NCBI GenBank assembly: GCA_964019135.1
Contig: OZ025248.1
Coordinates: forward strand, 15,445,574 to 15,509,573
Reading direction: 5' to 3'
DNA length: 64,000 nucleotides
Source: Arenicola marina
Lineage: Eukaryota > Annelida > Polychaeta > Arenicolidae
Below are positions 22,999 to 36,354 of this stretch, piece by piece. A program made the translations under genes and the position numbers. The first letter of the stretch is position 1. Each line of letters begins with the position of its first letter. The notes beneath the pieces are model-generated. The model saw nothing but the letters and a program-made list of their open reading frames with translations. It ran no database searches and was not told the DNA's origin.

Positions 22999-23006
22999 TA
23001 TTTATA
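22999..23006 (-). promoter_or_regulatory. TATA box of the SRCR mosaic gene
   Basis: The minus strand reads GTATAAATAGCC here, a perfect TATAAATA core. It lies about 250 bp upstream of the start codon at 22752, so transcription would begin near 22970. The predicted 5' leader then crosses a short GAGCTCT-type tandem repeat (about 22855-22960). The position and strand fit the gene model, but no initiator was assigned with confidence. Confidence 0.5.
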
Positions 23007-23109
23007 CGTGTAACTGTCACACGTTAAGTGTGTTATGGATTGACTATTCCATTGTGCTTACTGACGGCGCCCGATGCATCATGGGATATGTTTTCATTGA
23101 TATCTTAAT

Positions 23110-23740
23110 GCAGTCGCCATTAATATTGAAGCCTTTGTTGTAGCGATTCCCGTGCATATCATGTTCGACAGCCGAGCGACACTGACAAGGGGAGGCAGAC
23201 AAGGTAACCACGAAGGCTGTGCGATGGGTATTATGTTGAATTCACCTGGGACGATACGTGCCCTAATTGGCCCTTTCTCAGTTGTCCAAAAGGGGTGCCA
23301 TACGTTTTTTCCTGTTAAACCTGAACAACAATGTCAGGCACAATGTCAATAAATATATCCATATTTCCAGTTGTCCTAACCCCACGTAGGGCATGCTGAC
23401 ATATCGACGGACTTAAGTAACAATAACTTTCGCGTTGTGGGGCATGGTGTCATATCGCCGCTACAGAGACTTTTTTGAGCCATTTGCTGTTTCTATTTTT
23501 ATTCCCAGATGACTAAAAAAATGATTACAACAAATGTATGAAAAATAAAAGTGTGAAATAAGGAAAATAAAAATAAAAAATGGGAACGGGATACTTGTAG
23601 ATGTCAATAAGGTATATTACATGGGTGATGCAGATGTATCTGAAAAAACGACATCGACACAGAGTTTTGAAAAAAACAATAATGGAAACAGGACCCCCAC
23701 CACGCCCCCCCACCCCCACCCCTTACCAAACCTTTATTCG
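23110..23740. other. Unassigned sequence between the promoter and the satellite
   Basis: Upstream of the TATA box no exon-like frame, transposon end or RNA gene could be supported. It closes with an A-rich stretch and a run of CCCCCCACCCCCACCCC immediately before the satellite. Confidence 0.5.
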
Positions 23741-23749
23741 TCGGGCTCA

Positions 23750-26700
23750 CTGTGGCTCTCATTGGACACCGCTCACCTGTCTCTCATTGGACACCGCTCA
23801 CCTGTCTCTCATTGGACACCGCTCACCTGTCTCTCACTGGACACCGCTCACCTGTCTCTCATTGGACACCGCTCACCTGTCTCTCACTGGACACCGCTCA
23901 CCTGTCTCTCATTGGACACCGCTCACCTGTCTCTCATTGGACACCGCTCACCTGTCTCTCATTGGACACCGCTCACCTGTCTCTCATTGGACACCGCTCA
24001 CCTGTCTCTCATTGGACACCGCTCACCTGTCTCTCATTGGACACCGCTCACCTGTCTCTCACTGGACACCGCTCACCTGTCTCTCATTGGACACCGCTCA
24101 CCTGTCTCTCATTGGACACCGCTCACCTTTCTCTCATTGAACTTCGCTCACCTGCCTCTCATTAGACACCGCTCACCTGTCCCTCATTGGACACCGCTTA
24201 CCTGTCTCTCATTGAACCCTGCTCACCTGTCTCTCATTGAACTTCGCTCACCTGTCTCTCATTGAACTTCGCTCACCTGTCTCTCATTGGACACCGCTCA
24301 CCTGTCTCTCATTGGACACCGCTCACCTGTGTCTCATTGAACCCTGCTCACCTGTCTCTCATTGAACTTCGCTCACCTGTCTCTCATTGAACTTCGCTCA
24401 CCTGTATCTCATTGGACACCGCTCACCTGTGTCTCATTGAACTCCGCTCACCTGTCTCTCATTAAACACCGCTCACCTGTCTCTCATTGAACACCGCTCA
24501 CCTGTCTCTCATGGGACACCGCTCACCTCTCTCTCATAGAACACCGCTCACCTCTCTCTCATTGAACAACGCTCACCTGTCTCTCATTCAACTTCGCTCA
24601 CCTGTCTCTCATTGAACACCGCTCACCTGTCTCTCATTGGACACCGCTCACCTGTCTCTCATTGGACACCGCTTACCTGTCTCTCATTGGACACCGCTCA
24701 CCTGTCTCTCATTAGACACCGCTTACTTGTCTCTCATTGAACCCTGCTCACCTGTCTCTCATTGAACTTCGCTCACCTGTCTCTCATTGGACACCGCTCA
24801 CCTGTCTCTCATTGGACACCGCTCACCTGTCTCTCATTGAACCCTGCTCACCTGTCTCTCATTGGACACCGCTCACCTGTCTCTCATTGGAATGGAATGT
24901 TGATGTTTTAGGCCACTTTGTCTCTCATTGAACACCGCCCACCTGTCTCTCATTGGACACCGCTCACCTCTCTCTCATAGAACACCGCTCACCTTTCTCT
25001 CATTGAACACCGCTCACCTGTCTCTCATTGAACTTCGCTCACCTGTCTCTCATTGAACACCGCTCACATGTCTCTCATTGAACTTCGCTCACCTGTCTCT
25101 CATTGAACACCGCTCACCTGTCTCTCATTGAACTTCGCTCACCTGTCTCTCATTGAACACCGCTCACCTGTCTCTTATTGAACACCGCCCACCTGTCTCT
25201 CATTGGACACCGCTCATCTGTCTCTCATTGAACTTCGCTCACCTGTCTCTCATTGAACTCTGCTCACCTGTCTCTCATTGGACACCGCTCACCTGTCTCT
25301 CATTGGACACCGCTCACCTGTCTCTCATTGCACTTCGCTCACCTGTCTCTCATTGAACACCGCTCACCTCTCTCTCATAGAACACCGCTCACCTGTCTCT
25401 CATTGAACACCGCTCACCTATCTCTCATTGAACTTCGCTCACCTGTCTCTCATTGAACACCCCTCACCTGTCTCTCATTGGACACCGCTCACCTGTCTCT
25501 CATTGGACACCGCTCACCTGTCTCTCATTGAGCACCGCTCACCTGTCTCTCATTTAACTTCGCTCACCTGTCTCTCATAAAACACCGCTCACCTGTCTCT
25601 CATTGAACATCGCTCACCTGTCTCTCATTGAACACCGCTCAACTGTCTCTCATTGGACACCGCTCACCACTTTCTCATAGAACACCGCTCACCTGTCTCT
25701 CATTGAACACCGCTCACCTGTCTCTCATTGGACACCGCTCACCTGTCTCTCATTGAACACCGCTCACCTGTCTCTCATTGGACACCGCTCACCTGTCTCT
25801 CATTGGACACCGCTCACCTGTCTCTCATTGAACACCGCTCACCTGTCTCTCATTGAACACCCCTCACCTGTCTCTCATTGGACACCGCTTACCTGTCTCT
25901 CATAGAACACCGCTCACCTGTCTCTCATTGAACACCGCTCACCTGTCTCTCATTGAACTTCGCTCACCTGTCTCTCATTGAACATCCCTCACCTGTCTCT
26001 CATTGGACACCGCTCACCTGTCTCTCATTGAACACCGCTCACCAGTCTCTCATTGAACTTCGCTCAGCTGTCTCTCATTGAACACCGCTCACCTGTCTCT
26101 CATTGGACACCGCTCACCTGTCTCTCATTGGACACCGCTCACCTGTCTCTCAGTGAACACAGCTCACCTCTCTCTCGTAGAACACCGCTCACCTGTCTCT
26201 CATTGAACACCGCTCACCTGTCTCTCATTGAACTTTGCTCACCTGTCTCTCATTGAACACCCCTCACCTGTCTCTCATTGGACACCGCTAACCTGTCTCT
26301 CATTGGACACCGCTCACCTGTCTCTCATTGGACAACGCGCACCTGTCTCTCATTGAACACCGCTCACCTGTCTCTCATTGAACACCGCTCACCTGTCTCT
26401 CATTGGACACCGCGCACCTGTCTCTCATTGAACACCGCTCACCTGTCTCTCATTGGACATCGCTCACCTGTCTCTCATTCGACACCGCTCACCTGTCTCT
26501 CATTGAACACCGCGCACCTGTCTCTCATTGAACACCGCTCACCTGTCTCTCATTGAACACCGCTCACCTGTCTCTCATTGGACACCGCGCACCTGTCTCT
26601 CATTGAACACCGCTCACCTGTCTCTCATTGAACACCGCTCACCTGTCTCTCATTGGACACTGTTCACCTGTCTCTCATTGGACACCGCTTACCTGTCTAT

Positions 26701-29700
26701 CATAGAACACCGCTCACCTGTCTCTCATTGGACACGCCTTACCTGTCTCTCATTGAACACCGCTCACCTGTCTCTCATTGATCACCGCTCACCTGTCTCT
26801 CATTGAACACGGCTCACTTGTCTCTCATTGGACACCGCAAACCTCTCTCTCATAGAACACCGCTCACCTGTCTCTCATTGAACACCGCTCACCTGTCTCT
26901 CATTGAACTTCGCTCACGTTTCTGTCATTGAACACCGCTCACCTGTCTCTCATTGGACACCGCTCACCTGTCTCTCATTGAACCCTGCTCACCTGTCTCT
27001 CATTGAGCACCGCTCACCTGTCTCTCATTTAACTTTGCTCAGCTGTCTCTCATTGGACACCGCTCACCTGTCTCTCATTGGACACCGCTCACCTGTCTCT
27101 CATTGGACACCGCTCACCTGTCTCTCATTGAACACCGCTCACCTGTCTCTCATTGGACACCGCTTACCTGTCTCTCATTGAACACCGCTCACCAGTCTCT
27201 CATTGAACTTCGCTCACCTGTCACTCATTGAACACCGCTCACCTGTCTCTCATTCGACACCGCTCACCTGTCTCTCATTGAACACCGCTCACCTGTCTCT
27301 CATTCGACACCGCTCACCTGTCTCTCATTGAACACCGCTCACCTGTCTCTCATTGGACACCGCTCACCTGTCTCTCATTGAACACCGCTCACCTGTCTCT
27401 CATTGGACACCGCTTACCTGTCTCTCATTGAACACCGCTCACCAGTCTCTCATTGAACTTCGCTCACCTGTCACTCATTGAACACCGCTCACCTGTCTCT
27501 CATTCGACACCGCTCACCTGTCTCTCATTGAACACCGCTCACCTGTCTCTCATTCGACACCGCTCACCTGTCTCTCATTGAACACCGCTCACCTGTCTCT
27601 CATTGGACACCGCTCACCTGTCTCTCATTGGACACCGCTTACCTGTCTCTCATAGAACACCGCTCACCTGTCTCTCATTGGACACCGCTCACCTGTCTCT
27701 CATTGGACACCGCTTACCTGTCTATCATTGAACACCGCTCACCTGTCTCTCACTGGACACCGCTTACCTGTCTCTCATTGAACATCGCTCACCTGTCTCT
27801 CATTGAACTTCGCTCACCTGTCTCTCATTGAACTTCGCTCACCTGTCTCTCATGGAACACCGCTCACCTGTCTCTCATTGAACACCGCTCACCTGTCTCT
27901 CATTGAACACGGCTCACTTGTCTCTCATTGGACACCGCTAACCTCTCTCTCATAGAACACCGCTCACCTGTCTCTCATTGAACACCGCTCACCTGTCTAT
28001 CATTGAACTTCGCTCACCTTTCTCTCATTGAACACCGCTCACCTGTCTCTCATTGGACACCGCTCACCTGTCTCTCATTGGACACCGCTCACCTGTCTCT
28101 CATTGAACACCGCTCACCTGTCTCTCATTGGACACCGCTTACCTGTCTCTCCTTGAACACCGCTCACCAGTCTCTCATTGAACTTCGCTCACCTGTCACT
28201 CATTGAACACCGCTCACCTGTCTCTCATTGGACACCGCTCACCTGTCTCTCAATGGACAGCGCTCACCTGTCTCTCGTTGGACACCGCTCACCTGTCTTT
28301 CATTGAACTTCGCTCACCTCTCTCTCATTGAACACCGCTCACCTGTCTCTCATTGGACCCCGCTCACCTCTCTCTTATAGAACACCACACACCTGTCTCG
28401 CATTGAACACCGCTCACCTGTCTCTCAATGAACTTCGATCACATGTCTCTCATAAAACACCGCTCACCTGTCTCTCATTGAACACCGCTCACCTGTCTCT
28501 CATTGAACACCGCTCAACTGTCTCTCATTGGACACCGCTCACCACTTTCTCATAGAACACCGCTCACCTGTCTCTCATTGAACACCGCTCACCTGTCTCT
28601 CATTGGACACCGCGCACCTGTCTCTCACTGGACACCGCTTACCTGTCTCTCATTGAACATCGCTCACCTGTCTCTCATTGAACTTCGCTCACCTGTCTCT
28701 CATTGAACTTCGCTCACCTGTCTCTCATGGAACACCGCTCACCTGTCTCTCATTGAACACCGCTCACCTGTCTCTCATTGAACACGGCTCACTTGTCTCT
28801 CATTGGACACCGCTAACCTCTCTCTCATAGAACACCGCTCACCTGTCTCTCATTGAACACCGCTCACCTGTCTCTCATTGAACTTCGCTCACCTTTCTCT
28901 CATTGAACACCGCTCACCTGTCTCTCATTGGACACCGCTCACCTGTCTCTCATTGGACACCGCTCACCTGTCTCTCATTGAACACCGCTCACCTGTCTCT
29001 CATTGGACACCGCTTACCTGTCTCTCATTGAACACCGCTCACCAGTCTCTTATTGAACTTCGCTCACCTGTCACTCATTGAACACCGCTCACCTGTCTCT
29101 CATTGGACACCGCTTACCTGTCTCTCATTGAACATCGCTCACCTGTCTCTCATTGGACACCGCTCACCTGTCTCTCAATGGACAGCGCTCACCTGTCTCT
29201 CGTTGGACACCGCTCACCTGTCTTTCATTGAACTTCGCTCACCTCTCTCTCATTGAACACCGCTCACCTGTCTCTCATTGGACCCCGCTCACCTCTCTCT
29301 TATAGAACACCACACACCTGTCTCGCATTGAACACCGCTCACCTGTCTCTCAATGAACTTCGATCACATGTCTCTCATAAAACACCGCTCACCTGTCTCT
29401 CATTGAACACCGCTCACCTGTCTCTCATTGAACACCGCTCAACTGTCTCTCATTGGACACCGCTCACCACTTTCTCATAGAACACCGCTCACCTGTCTCT
29501 CATTGAACACCGCTCACCTGTCTCTCATTGAACACCCCTCACCTGTCTCTCATTGGACATCCCTCACCTGTCTCTCATTGGACACCGCTCACCTGTCTCT
29601 CATTGAACACCGCTCACCAGTCTCTCATTGAACTTCGCTCACCTGTCTCTCATTGAACACCGCTCACCTGTCTCTCATTGGACACCGCTCACCTGTCTCT

Positions 29701-32700
29701 CATTGGACACCGCTCACCTGTCTCTCATTGAACACAGCTCACCTCTCTCTCGTAGAACACCGCTCACCTGTCTCTCATTGAACACCGCTCACCTGTCTCT
29801 CATTGAACTTCGCTCACCTGTCTCTCATTGAACACCCCTCACCTGTCTCTCATTGGACACCGCTAACCTGTCTCTCACTGGACACCGCTCACCTTTCTCT
29901 CATTGGACACCGCGCACCTGTCTCTCATTGAACACCGCTCACCTGTCTCTCATTGAACACCGCTCACCTGTCTCTCATTGAACACCGCTCAATTGTCTCT
30001 CATTGGACACCGCTCACCTCTTTCTCATAGAACACCGCTCACCTGTCTCTCATTGAACACCGCTGACCTGTCTCTCATTGGACACCGCGCACCTGTCTCT
30101 CATTGAACACCGCTCACCTGTCTCTCATTGGACACCGCTCACCTGTCTCTCATTCGACACCGCTCACCTGTCTCTCATTGAACACCGCTCACCTGTCTCT
30201 CATTGGACACCGCTCACCTGTCTCTCATTGGACACCGCTTACCTGTCTCTCATAGAACACCGCTCACCTGTCTCTCATTGGACACCGCTCACCTGTCTCT
30301 CATTCGACACCGCTCACCTGTCTCTCATTGAACACCGCTCACCTGTCTCTCATTGGACACCGCTCACCTGTCTCTCATTGGACACCGCTTACCTGTCTCT
30401 CATAGAACACCGCTCACCTGTCTCTCATTGGACACGGCTTACCTGTCTCTCATTGAACACCGCTCACCTGTCTCTCATTGATCACCGCTCACCTGTCTCT
30501 CATTGAACACGGCTCACTTGTCTCTCATTGGACACCGCAAACCTCTCTCTCATAGAACACCGCTCACCTGTCTCTCATTGAACACCGCTCACCTGTCTCT
30601 CATTGAACTTCGCTCACCTTTCTCGCATTGAACACCGCTCACCTGTCTCTCATTGGACACCGCTCACCTGTCTCTCATTGGATACCGCTCACCTGTCTCT
30701 CATTGAACACCGCTCACCTGTCTCTCATTGGACACCGCTCACCTGTCTCTCATTGAACACCGCTCACCTGTCTCTCATTGAACTTCGCTCACCTGTCACT
30801 CATTGAACACCGCTCACCTGTCTCTCATTGGACACCGCTTACCTGTCTCTCATTGAACATCACTCACCTGTCTCTCATTGGACACCGCTCACCTGTCTCT
30901 CATTGGACAGCGCTCACCTGTCTCTCGTTGGACACCGCTCACCTGTCTCTCATTGAACTTCCCTCACCTCTCTCATTGAACACCGCTCACCTGTCTCTCA
31001 TTGGACACCGCTCACCTGTCTCTCATTGGACACCGCTTACCTGTCTCTCATAGAACACCGCTCACCTGTCTCTCATTGAACACCGCTCACCTGTCACTCA
31101 TTGAACACCACTCACCTGTCTCACATTGAACACCGCTCACCTGTCTCTCATTGAACTACGATCACCTGTCTCTCATAAAACACCGCTCACCTGTCTCTCA
31201 TTGAACACCGCTCACCTGTCTCTCATTGAACACCGCTCACCTGTCTCTCATTGAACTTCGCTCACCTGTCACTCATTGAACACCGCTCACCTGTCTCTCA
31301 TTGGACACCGCTTACCTGTCTCTCATTGAACATCGCTCACCTGTCTCTCATTGGACACCGCTCACCTGTCTCTCATTGGACAGCGCTCACCTGTCTCTCG
31401 TTGGACACCGCTCACCTGTCTCTCATTGAACTTCGCTCACCTCTCTCTCATTGAACACCGCTCACCTGTCTCTCATTGGACCACGCTCACCTCTCTCTCA
31501 TAGAACACCGCGCACCTGTCTCACATTGAACACCGCTCACCTGTCTCTCATTGAACTTCGATCACCTGTCTCTCATAAAACACCGCTCACCTGTCTCTCA
31601 TTGAACACCGCTCACCTGTCTCTCATTGAACACCGCTCAATTTTCTCTCATTGGACACCGCTCACCTCTTTCTCATAGAACACCGCTCACCTGTCTCTCA
31701 TTGAACACCGCTCACCTGTCTCTCATTGGACACCGCTTACCTGTCTCTCATTGAACATCGCTCACCTGTCTCTCATTGAACACCGCTCACCTGTCTCTCA
31801 TTGGACACCGCTCACCTGTCTCTCATTGGACACCGTTTACCTGTCTCTCATAGAACACCGCTCACCTGTCTCTTATTGAACACCGCTCACCTGTCTCTCA
31901 TTGAACACAGCTCACCTGTCTCTCATTGAACACCCCTCACCTGTCTCTCATTGGACACCGCTCACCTGTCTCTCATTGGACACCGCTCACCTGTCTCTCA
32001 TTGAACACCGCTCACCTGTCTCTCATTGGACACCGCCCACCTGTCTCTCATTGAACACCGCTCACCTGTCTCTCATTGGACACCGCTTACCTGTCTCTCA
32101 TTGAACACCGCTCACCTGTCGCTCATTGAACTTCGCTCACCTGTCACTCATTGAACACCGCTCACCTGTCTCTCATTGGACACCGCTTACCTGTCTCTCA
32201 TTGAACATCGCTCACCTGTCTCTCATTGGACACCGCTCACCTGTCTCTCATTGGACAGCGCTCACCTGTCTCTCGTTGGACACCGCTCACCTGTCGCTCA
32301 TTGAACTTCGCTCACCTGTCTCTCATTGGACACCGCTCACCTGTCTCTCATTGGACCCCGCTCACCTCTCTCTCATAGAACACCGCACACCTGTCTCACA
32401 TTGAACACCGCTCACCTGTCTCTCATTGAACTTCGATCACCCGTCTCTCATAAAACACCGCTCACCTGTCTCTCATTGAACACCGCTCACCTGTCTCTCA
32501 TTGAACACCGCTCAATTGTCTCTCATTGGACACCGCTCACCTCTTTCTCATAGAACACCGCTCACCTGTCTCTCATTGAACACCGCTCACCTGTCTCTCA
32601 TTGGACACCGCGCACCTGTCTCTCATTGAACACCGCTCACCTGTCTCTCATTGGACACCGCTCACCTGTCTCTCATTGGACACCGCTCACCTGTCTCTCG

Positions 32701-33790
32701 TTGAGCACCGCTCACCTGTCTCTCATTGGACACCGCTCACCTGTCTCTAATTGAACTTCGCTCACCTCTCTCTCATTGGACACCGCTCACCTGTCTCTCA
32801 TTGAACACCGCTCACCTGTCTCTCATTAAACACCGCTCACCTGTCTCTCATTGGACACCGCTCACCTGTCCCTCATTGAACACCGCTCACCTGTCTCTCA
32901 TTGAACACCGCTCACCTGTCTCTCATTGAACACCGCTCACCTGTCTCTCATTGAACTTCGCTCACCTGTCACTCATTGAACACCGCTCACCTGTCTCTCA
33001 TTGGACACCGCTTACCTGTCTCTCATTGAACATCGCTCACCTGTCTCTCATTGGACACCGCTTACCTGTCTCTCATTGGACAGCGCTCACCTGTCTCTCG
33101 TTGGACACCGCTCACCTGTCTCTCATTGAACTTCGCTCACCTCTCTCTCATTGAACACCGCTCACCTGTCTCTCATTGGACCCCGCTCACCTCTCTCTCA
33201 TAGAACACCGCGCACCTGTTTCACATTGAACACCGCTCACCTGTCTCTCATTGAACTTCGATCACCTGTCTCTCATAAAACACCGCTCACCTGTCTCTCA
33301 TTGAACACCGCTCACCTGTCTCTCATTGAACACCGCTCAATTTTCTCTCATTGGACACCGCTCACCTCTTTCTCATAGAACACCGCTCACTTGTCTCTCA
33401 TTGAACACCGCTCACCTGTCTCTCATTGGACACCGCGCACCTGTCTCTCATTGCACACCGCTCACCTGTCTCTCATTGGACACCGCTCACCTGTCTCTCA
33501 TTGGACACCGCTCACCTGTCTCTCATTGAACACCGCTCACCTGTCTCTCATTGGACACCGCTCACCTGTCTCTCATTGGACACCGCGCACCTGTCTCTCA
33601 TTGAACACCGCTCACCTGTCTCTCATTGAACACCGCTCACCTGTCTCTCATTGAACTTCGCTCACCTGTCTCTCATTGAACACCGCTCACCTGTCTCTCA
33701 TTGGACACCGCTCACCTGTCTCTCATTGAACTTCGCTCACCTGTCTCTCATTGAACACCGCTCACCTGTCTCTCATTGAACACCGCTCAC
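23750..33790. repeat. 25-bp satellite array, about 400 copies
   Basis: An unbroken array of a 25-bp unit built on ACACCGCTCACCTGTCTCTC plus ATTGG or ATTGA. Variants GAACACC, GGACACC and GAACTTC alternate. The left end (about 23750-24130) is nearly homogeneous and the rest is mixed. Blocks repeat at 175, 250, 825, 875 and 925 bp, all multiples of 25. One unit near 30970 is two bases short. Open frames of 60-200 codons appear in all phases but carry only the repeat. Confidence 0.97.
24888..24922. repeat. SINE-tail fragment inside the satellite
   Basis: The satellite is interrupted by AATGTTGATGTTTTAGGCCA and a few flanking bases. This matches the tail of the SINE at 35478-35672 (AATGTTGGTGTTTTAGGCCA). 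The 25-bp pattern resumes directly after it. Confidence 0.7.
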
Positions 33791-33794
33791 AGGG

Positions 33795-34965
33795 GGCGAT
33801 GTTTTCACGAAACTAAGAAGCAAGGACTTCCAAAATGTCTACTTCATCCACGCCTTCCCACCGCTACCCTCCCCCCTGGGGTTTCACGATGACGAACCGT
33901 TGTTTCCACAATGTGCCTCATGTATTCGTCGGGCAGCGCAACTGACACAATAGTAACCATAATAATAAATAATAAACCACGCGACGCTATCGCGTCTCGT
34001 GCTTTATTTTGGCGAATGCGCTCCAGCTCGTTCTTTAACTAGTACCTAAAACTCGAGCCTATAAATGATTATTTCAGACCTCATCAACACAGATATTTGT
34101 AGAGCGTCGGCTGTCTCGGGTGTATCACCCCTGGCGTCCACCCATACAGGTAATAAATAATGTAGCGTGTCCTCATGGGTCGGTGCGCGAGTGGCAGCTG
34201 AAACACATCACGTTGCGGACGATCGCTGACTGCGGTAACCGGGTTACCAGGGTCTAACATAGTTTTACACTCCCAGCCGGCGACTCACTCGGCTAGGGGC
34301 GGCGTTACATCTCTTGTCCGCTACTTCCTTTTTTGAAAGTATGAATGGGGAAATACCACTGGGGTAAAACGGAAGGAGGCCACCAGTACATACATATCAA
34401 TACAGCATTGTTGTCACGCCACAGACTGGTGTCAAAAAATGAAACCAAACGCACTAGCGGAGTTAGATATTGCTTAAAGTTCACCTCTGGTTGTGTTGGT
34501 GTCTATGACGTCCCAGTTAGCATGCTAACGTTAAGTTAACGTTAGATTTGCATGGATGGTATATGGTTGCCGGTTAACTGACGTTCCCGCTCCGTTAACT
34601 CAATGTTTGCTAGAAACGGTTGCATGAAGACGAAATATCAACGTTAAGTTAACGTTAGATTGTGGTTTGCATGGTTGATATATGGTTTCCAGCTAGTTTA
34701 TTACGTTAAATTAACGTTTATTGTTGGTTTACAAGTAAACGTGTCCATGTTAAACTGAAAATTAACGTTAAAAACCCTTTTACAAAAAAAACCTAAGGTT
34801 GCAGCCGAAACGTGGTCGTAATTTTAAACACAACGAATAATAAAGGGCAAATAAAGTAAGATTCATTTCAATAAAAAAAAATCGAAAAAAGGTTTGGGGG
34901 TTATAAGCCACATAAAATTCACTTTGCCTTCATATTTATTGAAACCCTTTCATACAGGTCTAATA
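33795..34965. other. Unique and low-complexity sequence after the satellite
   Basis: No coding exon was supported. Between 34520 and 34775 the palindromic core TTAACGTTA recurs at least five times in degenerate units, which may be an old minisatellite. Confidence 0.5.
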
Positions 34966-34967
34966 TA

Positions 34968-35100
34968 AAGCCGGCTTCGGTAGCGCAGTATTTAGCGATC
35001 ATGCGTGCCTTGTAATCTCGCGACCGGAGTTCAAGCCCCGACCTGGCTGGCGGGGCAGAACGTTCGGAGTCCTATATGGCAAGCCAAAGTGGAATTTAAT
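34968..35100 (+). mobile_element. tRNA-derived SINE, family 2
   Basis: Plus-strand A box GGTAGCGCAGTATTTAGCG and B box GGAGTTCAAGCCCC are about 35 bp apart. A short unrelated tail follows, leading straight into the CATATG array. Structure, not homology, supports the call. Confidence 0.6.
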
Positions 35101-35104
35101 AGAG

Positions 35105-35345
35105 TATTTGCACATATGTCCAAATGAATTACACATATGTGTAATTCAATTGCACATATGTCCAAATGAATTCAACATATCTTCAATTCAATTAAAGATA
35201 TCTTTAAAGACCCCTATTTAGACATATGCCCAAATGATTTAGACATATGTCCAAATGAATTGCACATATGTCCAATTCATTTGTACATATGTCCAATGCA
35301 TTTGCACATATGTCCAAATCATTTAGACATATGTACAATTCCAAA
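35105..35345. repeat. 21-bp palindrome-rich array, left copy
   Basis: Degenerate units with CACATATGTCCAAATGAATT. It is related to the array at 36355-36680 and lies on the other side of the GGAGGT block. It is followed at 35345-35415 by AATTAATGATATCATTAATT, a long perfect palindrome, and further partial copies. Confidence 0.85.
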
Positions 35346-35414
35346 TTAATGTTATCATTAATTCGAATTAATGATATCATTAATTCAAATGAATTAATGT
35401 TATCATTAATTCGA

Positions 35415-36350
35415 ATTCGAAGTGGAGGAGTTGGAGGAGATGGAGGTGGTGGAGGTGGAGATGGGGGTGGAGGTGAGAAATTAAATGAAATGTTGGTGTT
35501 TTAGGCCACTTTTGTGCACATACAGGCTAAATTGGGCCAAGGAACCTCCCGGGACGGTGAAGGATGAAGGAATGAAACATGCCCCAGATTAGGTGCCCGA
35601 GCCCGGATTCGAACCCAGGACCTATTGATCTGCGGTCTAGTGCGCTAACCACTACACCAGGGAGGCCCCCGGGTGGGGGTGAGTGTGGAGGTGTAGGAGG
35701 TGGCTTTGCAGGTGAAGGTGGCTGTGGAGGTGGAGGTGGAGGTGGAGGTGGAGGTGGAGGTGAAGGTGGAGGTGGAGGTGGAGATGGAGGTGGAGATGGA
35801 GGTGGGGGTGGGGGTCGGATTTGGGATGGGGGTAAATGTGGAGGTGGAGGTGGGGGTGGGGATGGAAGTGGGTGGGGGTGGATGTGGAGGAGGCGGAGGT
35901 TACTTTGCAGGTGGAGGTGGAGGTGGAGATGTAGGTGGATTTGGAGGTGGAGGTAGAGTTGGAGGTGGAGGTGGAGGTGGAGGTGGAGGTGGAGGAGGCG
36001 GAGGTTACTTTGCAGGTGGAGGTGGAGGTGGAGATGTAGGTGGATTTGGATTTGGATTTGGAGGTGGAGGTGGAGCCGGAGGTGGAGGTGGAGGTGGAGG
36101 TGGGATAGAAGTGGGGTGGGGCTGGATGTGGAGGAGGCAGAGGCGGCTTCGCAGGTGGAGGTGGAGGTGGGGGTGGATGTGGAGGTGGAGGTGGAGGTGA
36201 AGGTGGAGGTGGAGGTGGAGGAGGAGGAGGTGGCGGTGGCGGTGGAGGTGGAGGTGGAGGTGAAGGTGGAGGTGGCGGTGGCGGTAGAGGTAGAGATGGA
36301 GGTGGGGGGGGGGAGGGGTGGGAGTGGAGGTGGAGGTGAAGGAGGAGGGG
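35415..36350. repeat. GGAGGT/GGTGGA purine-rich array with a SINE inside
   Basis: Nearly 800 bp in total of GGTGGAGGTGGAGG-type hexamers, split by a SINE at 35478-35672. The G-rich strand could form quadruplex or triplex structures. Long frames (poly-Gly on plus, His-Leu or poly-Pro on minus) are low-complexity artefacts. Confidence 0.95.
35478..35672 (-). mobile_element. tRNA-derived SINE, family 3, near complete
   Basis: On the minus strand: GGTGTAGTGGTTAGCGCACT (A box), then CTGGGTTCGAATCCGGGC (B box), then a body with CCCAATTTAGCCTG and the tail AAGTGGCCTAAAACACCAAC. Both Pol III boxes are intact. A related tail without a head is at 51836-51940 and another fragment is in the satellite. 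Confidence 0.85.
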
Positions 36351-36354
36351 AAAG

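Noticed and set aside
23601-33654. Many open frames of 60-214 codons reading LSLIEHRSPVSHWTPLTC-type repeats
   Set aside because: A 25-bp unit without stops yields the same 25-residue cycle in all three frames. There is no start, splice or codon-bias evidence for a protein.
23750-33790. CRISPR-like array
   Set aside because: Units are contiguous with no spacers, and the genome is eukaryotic.
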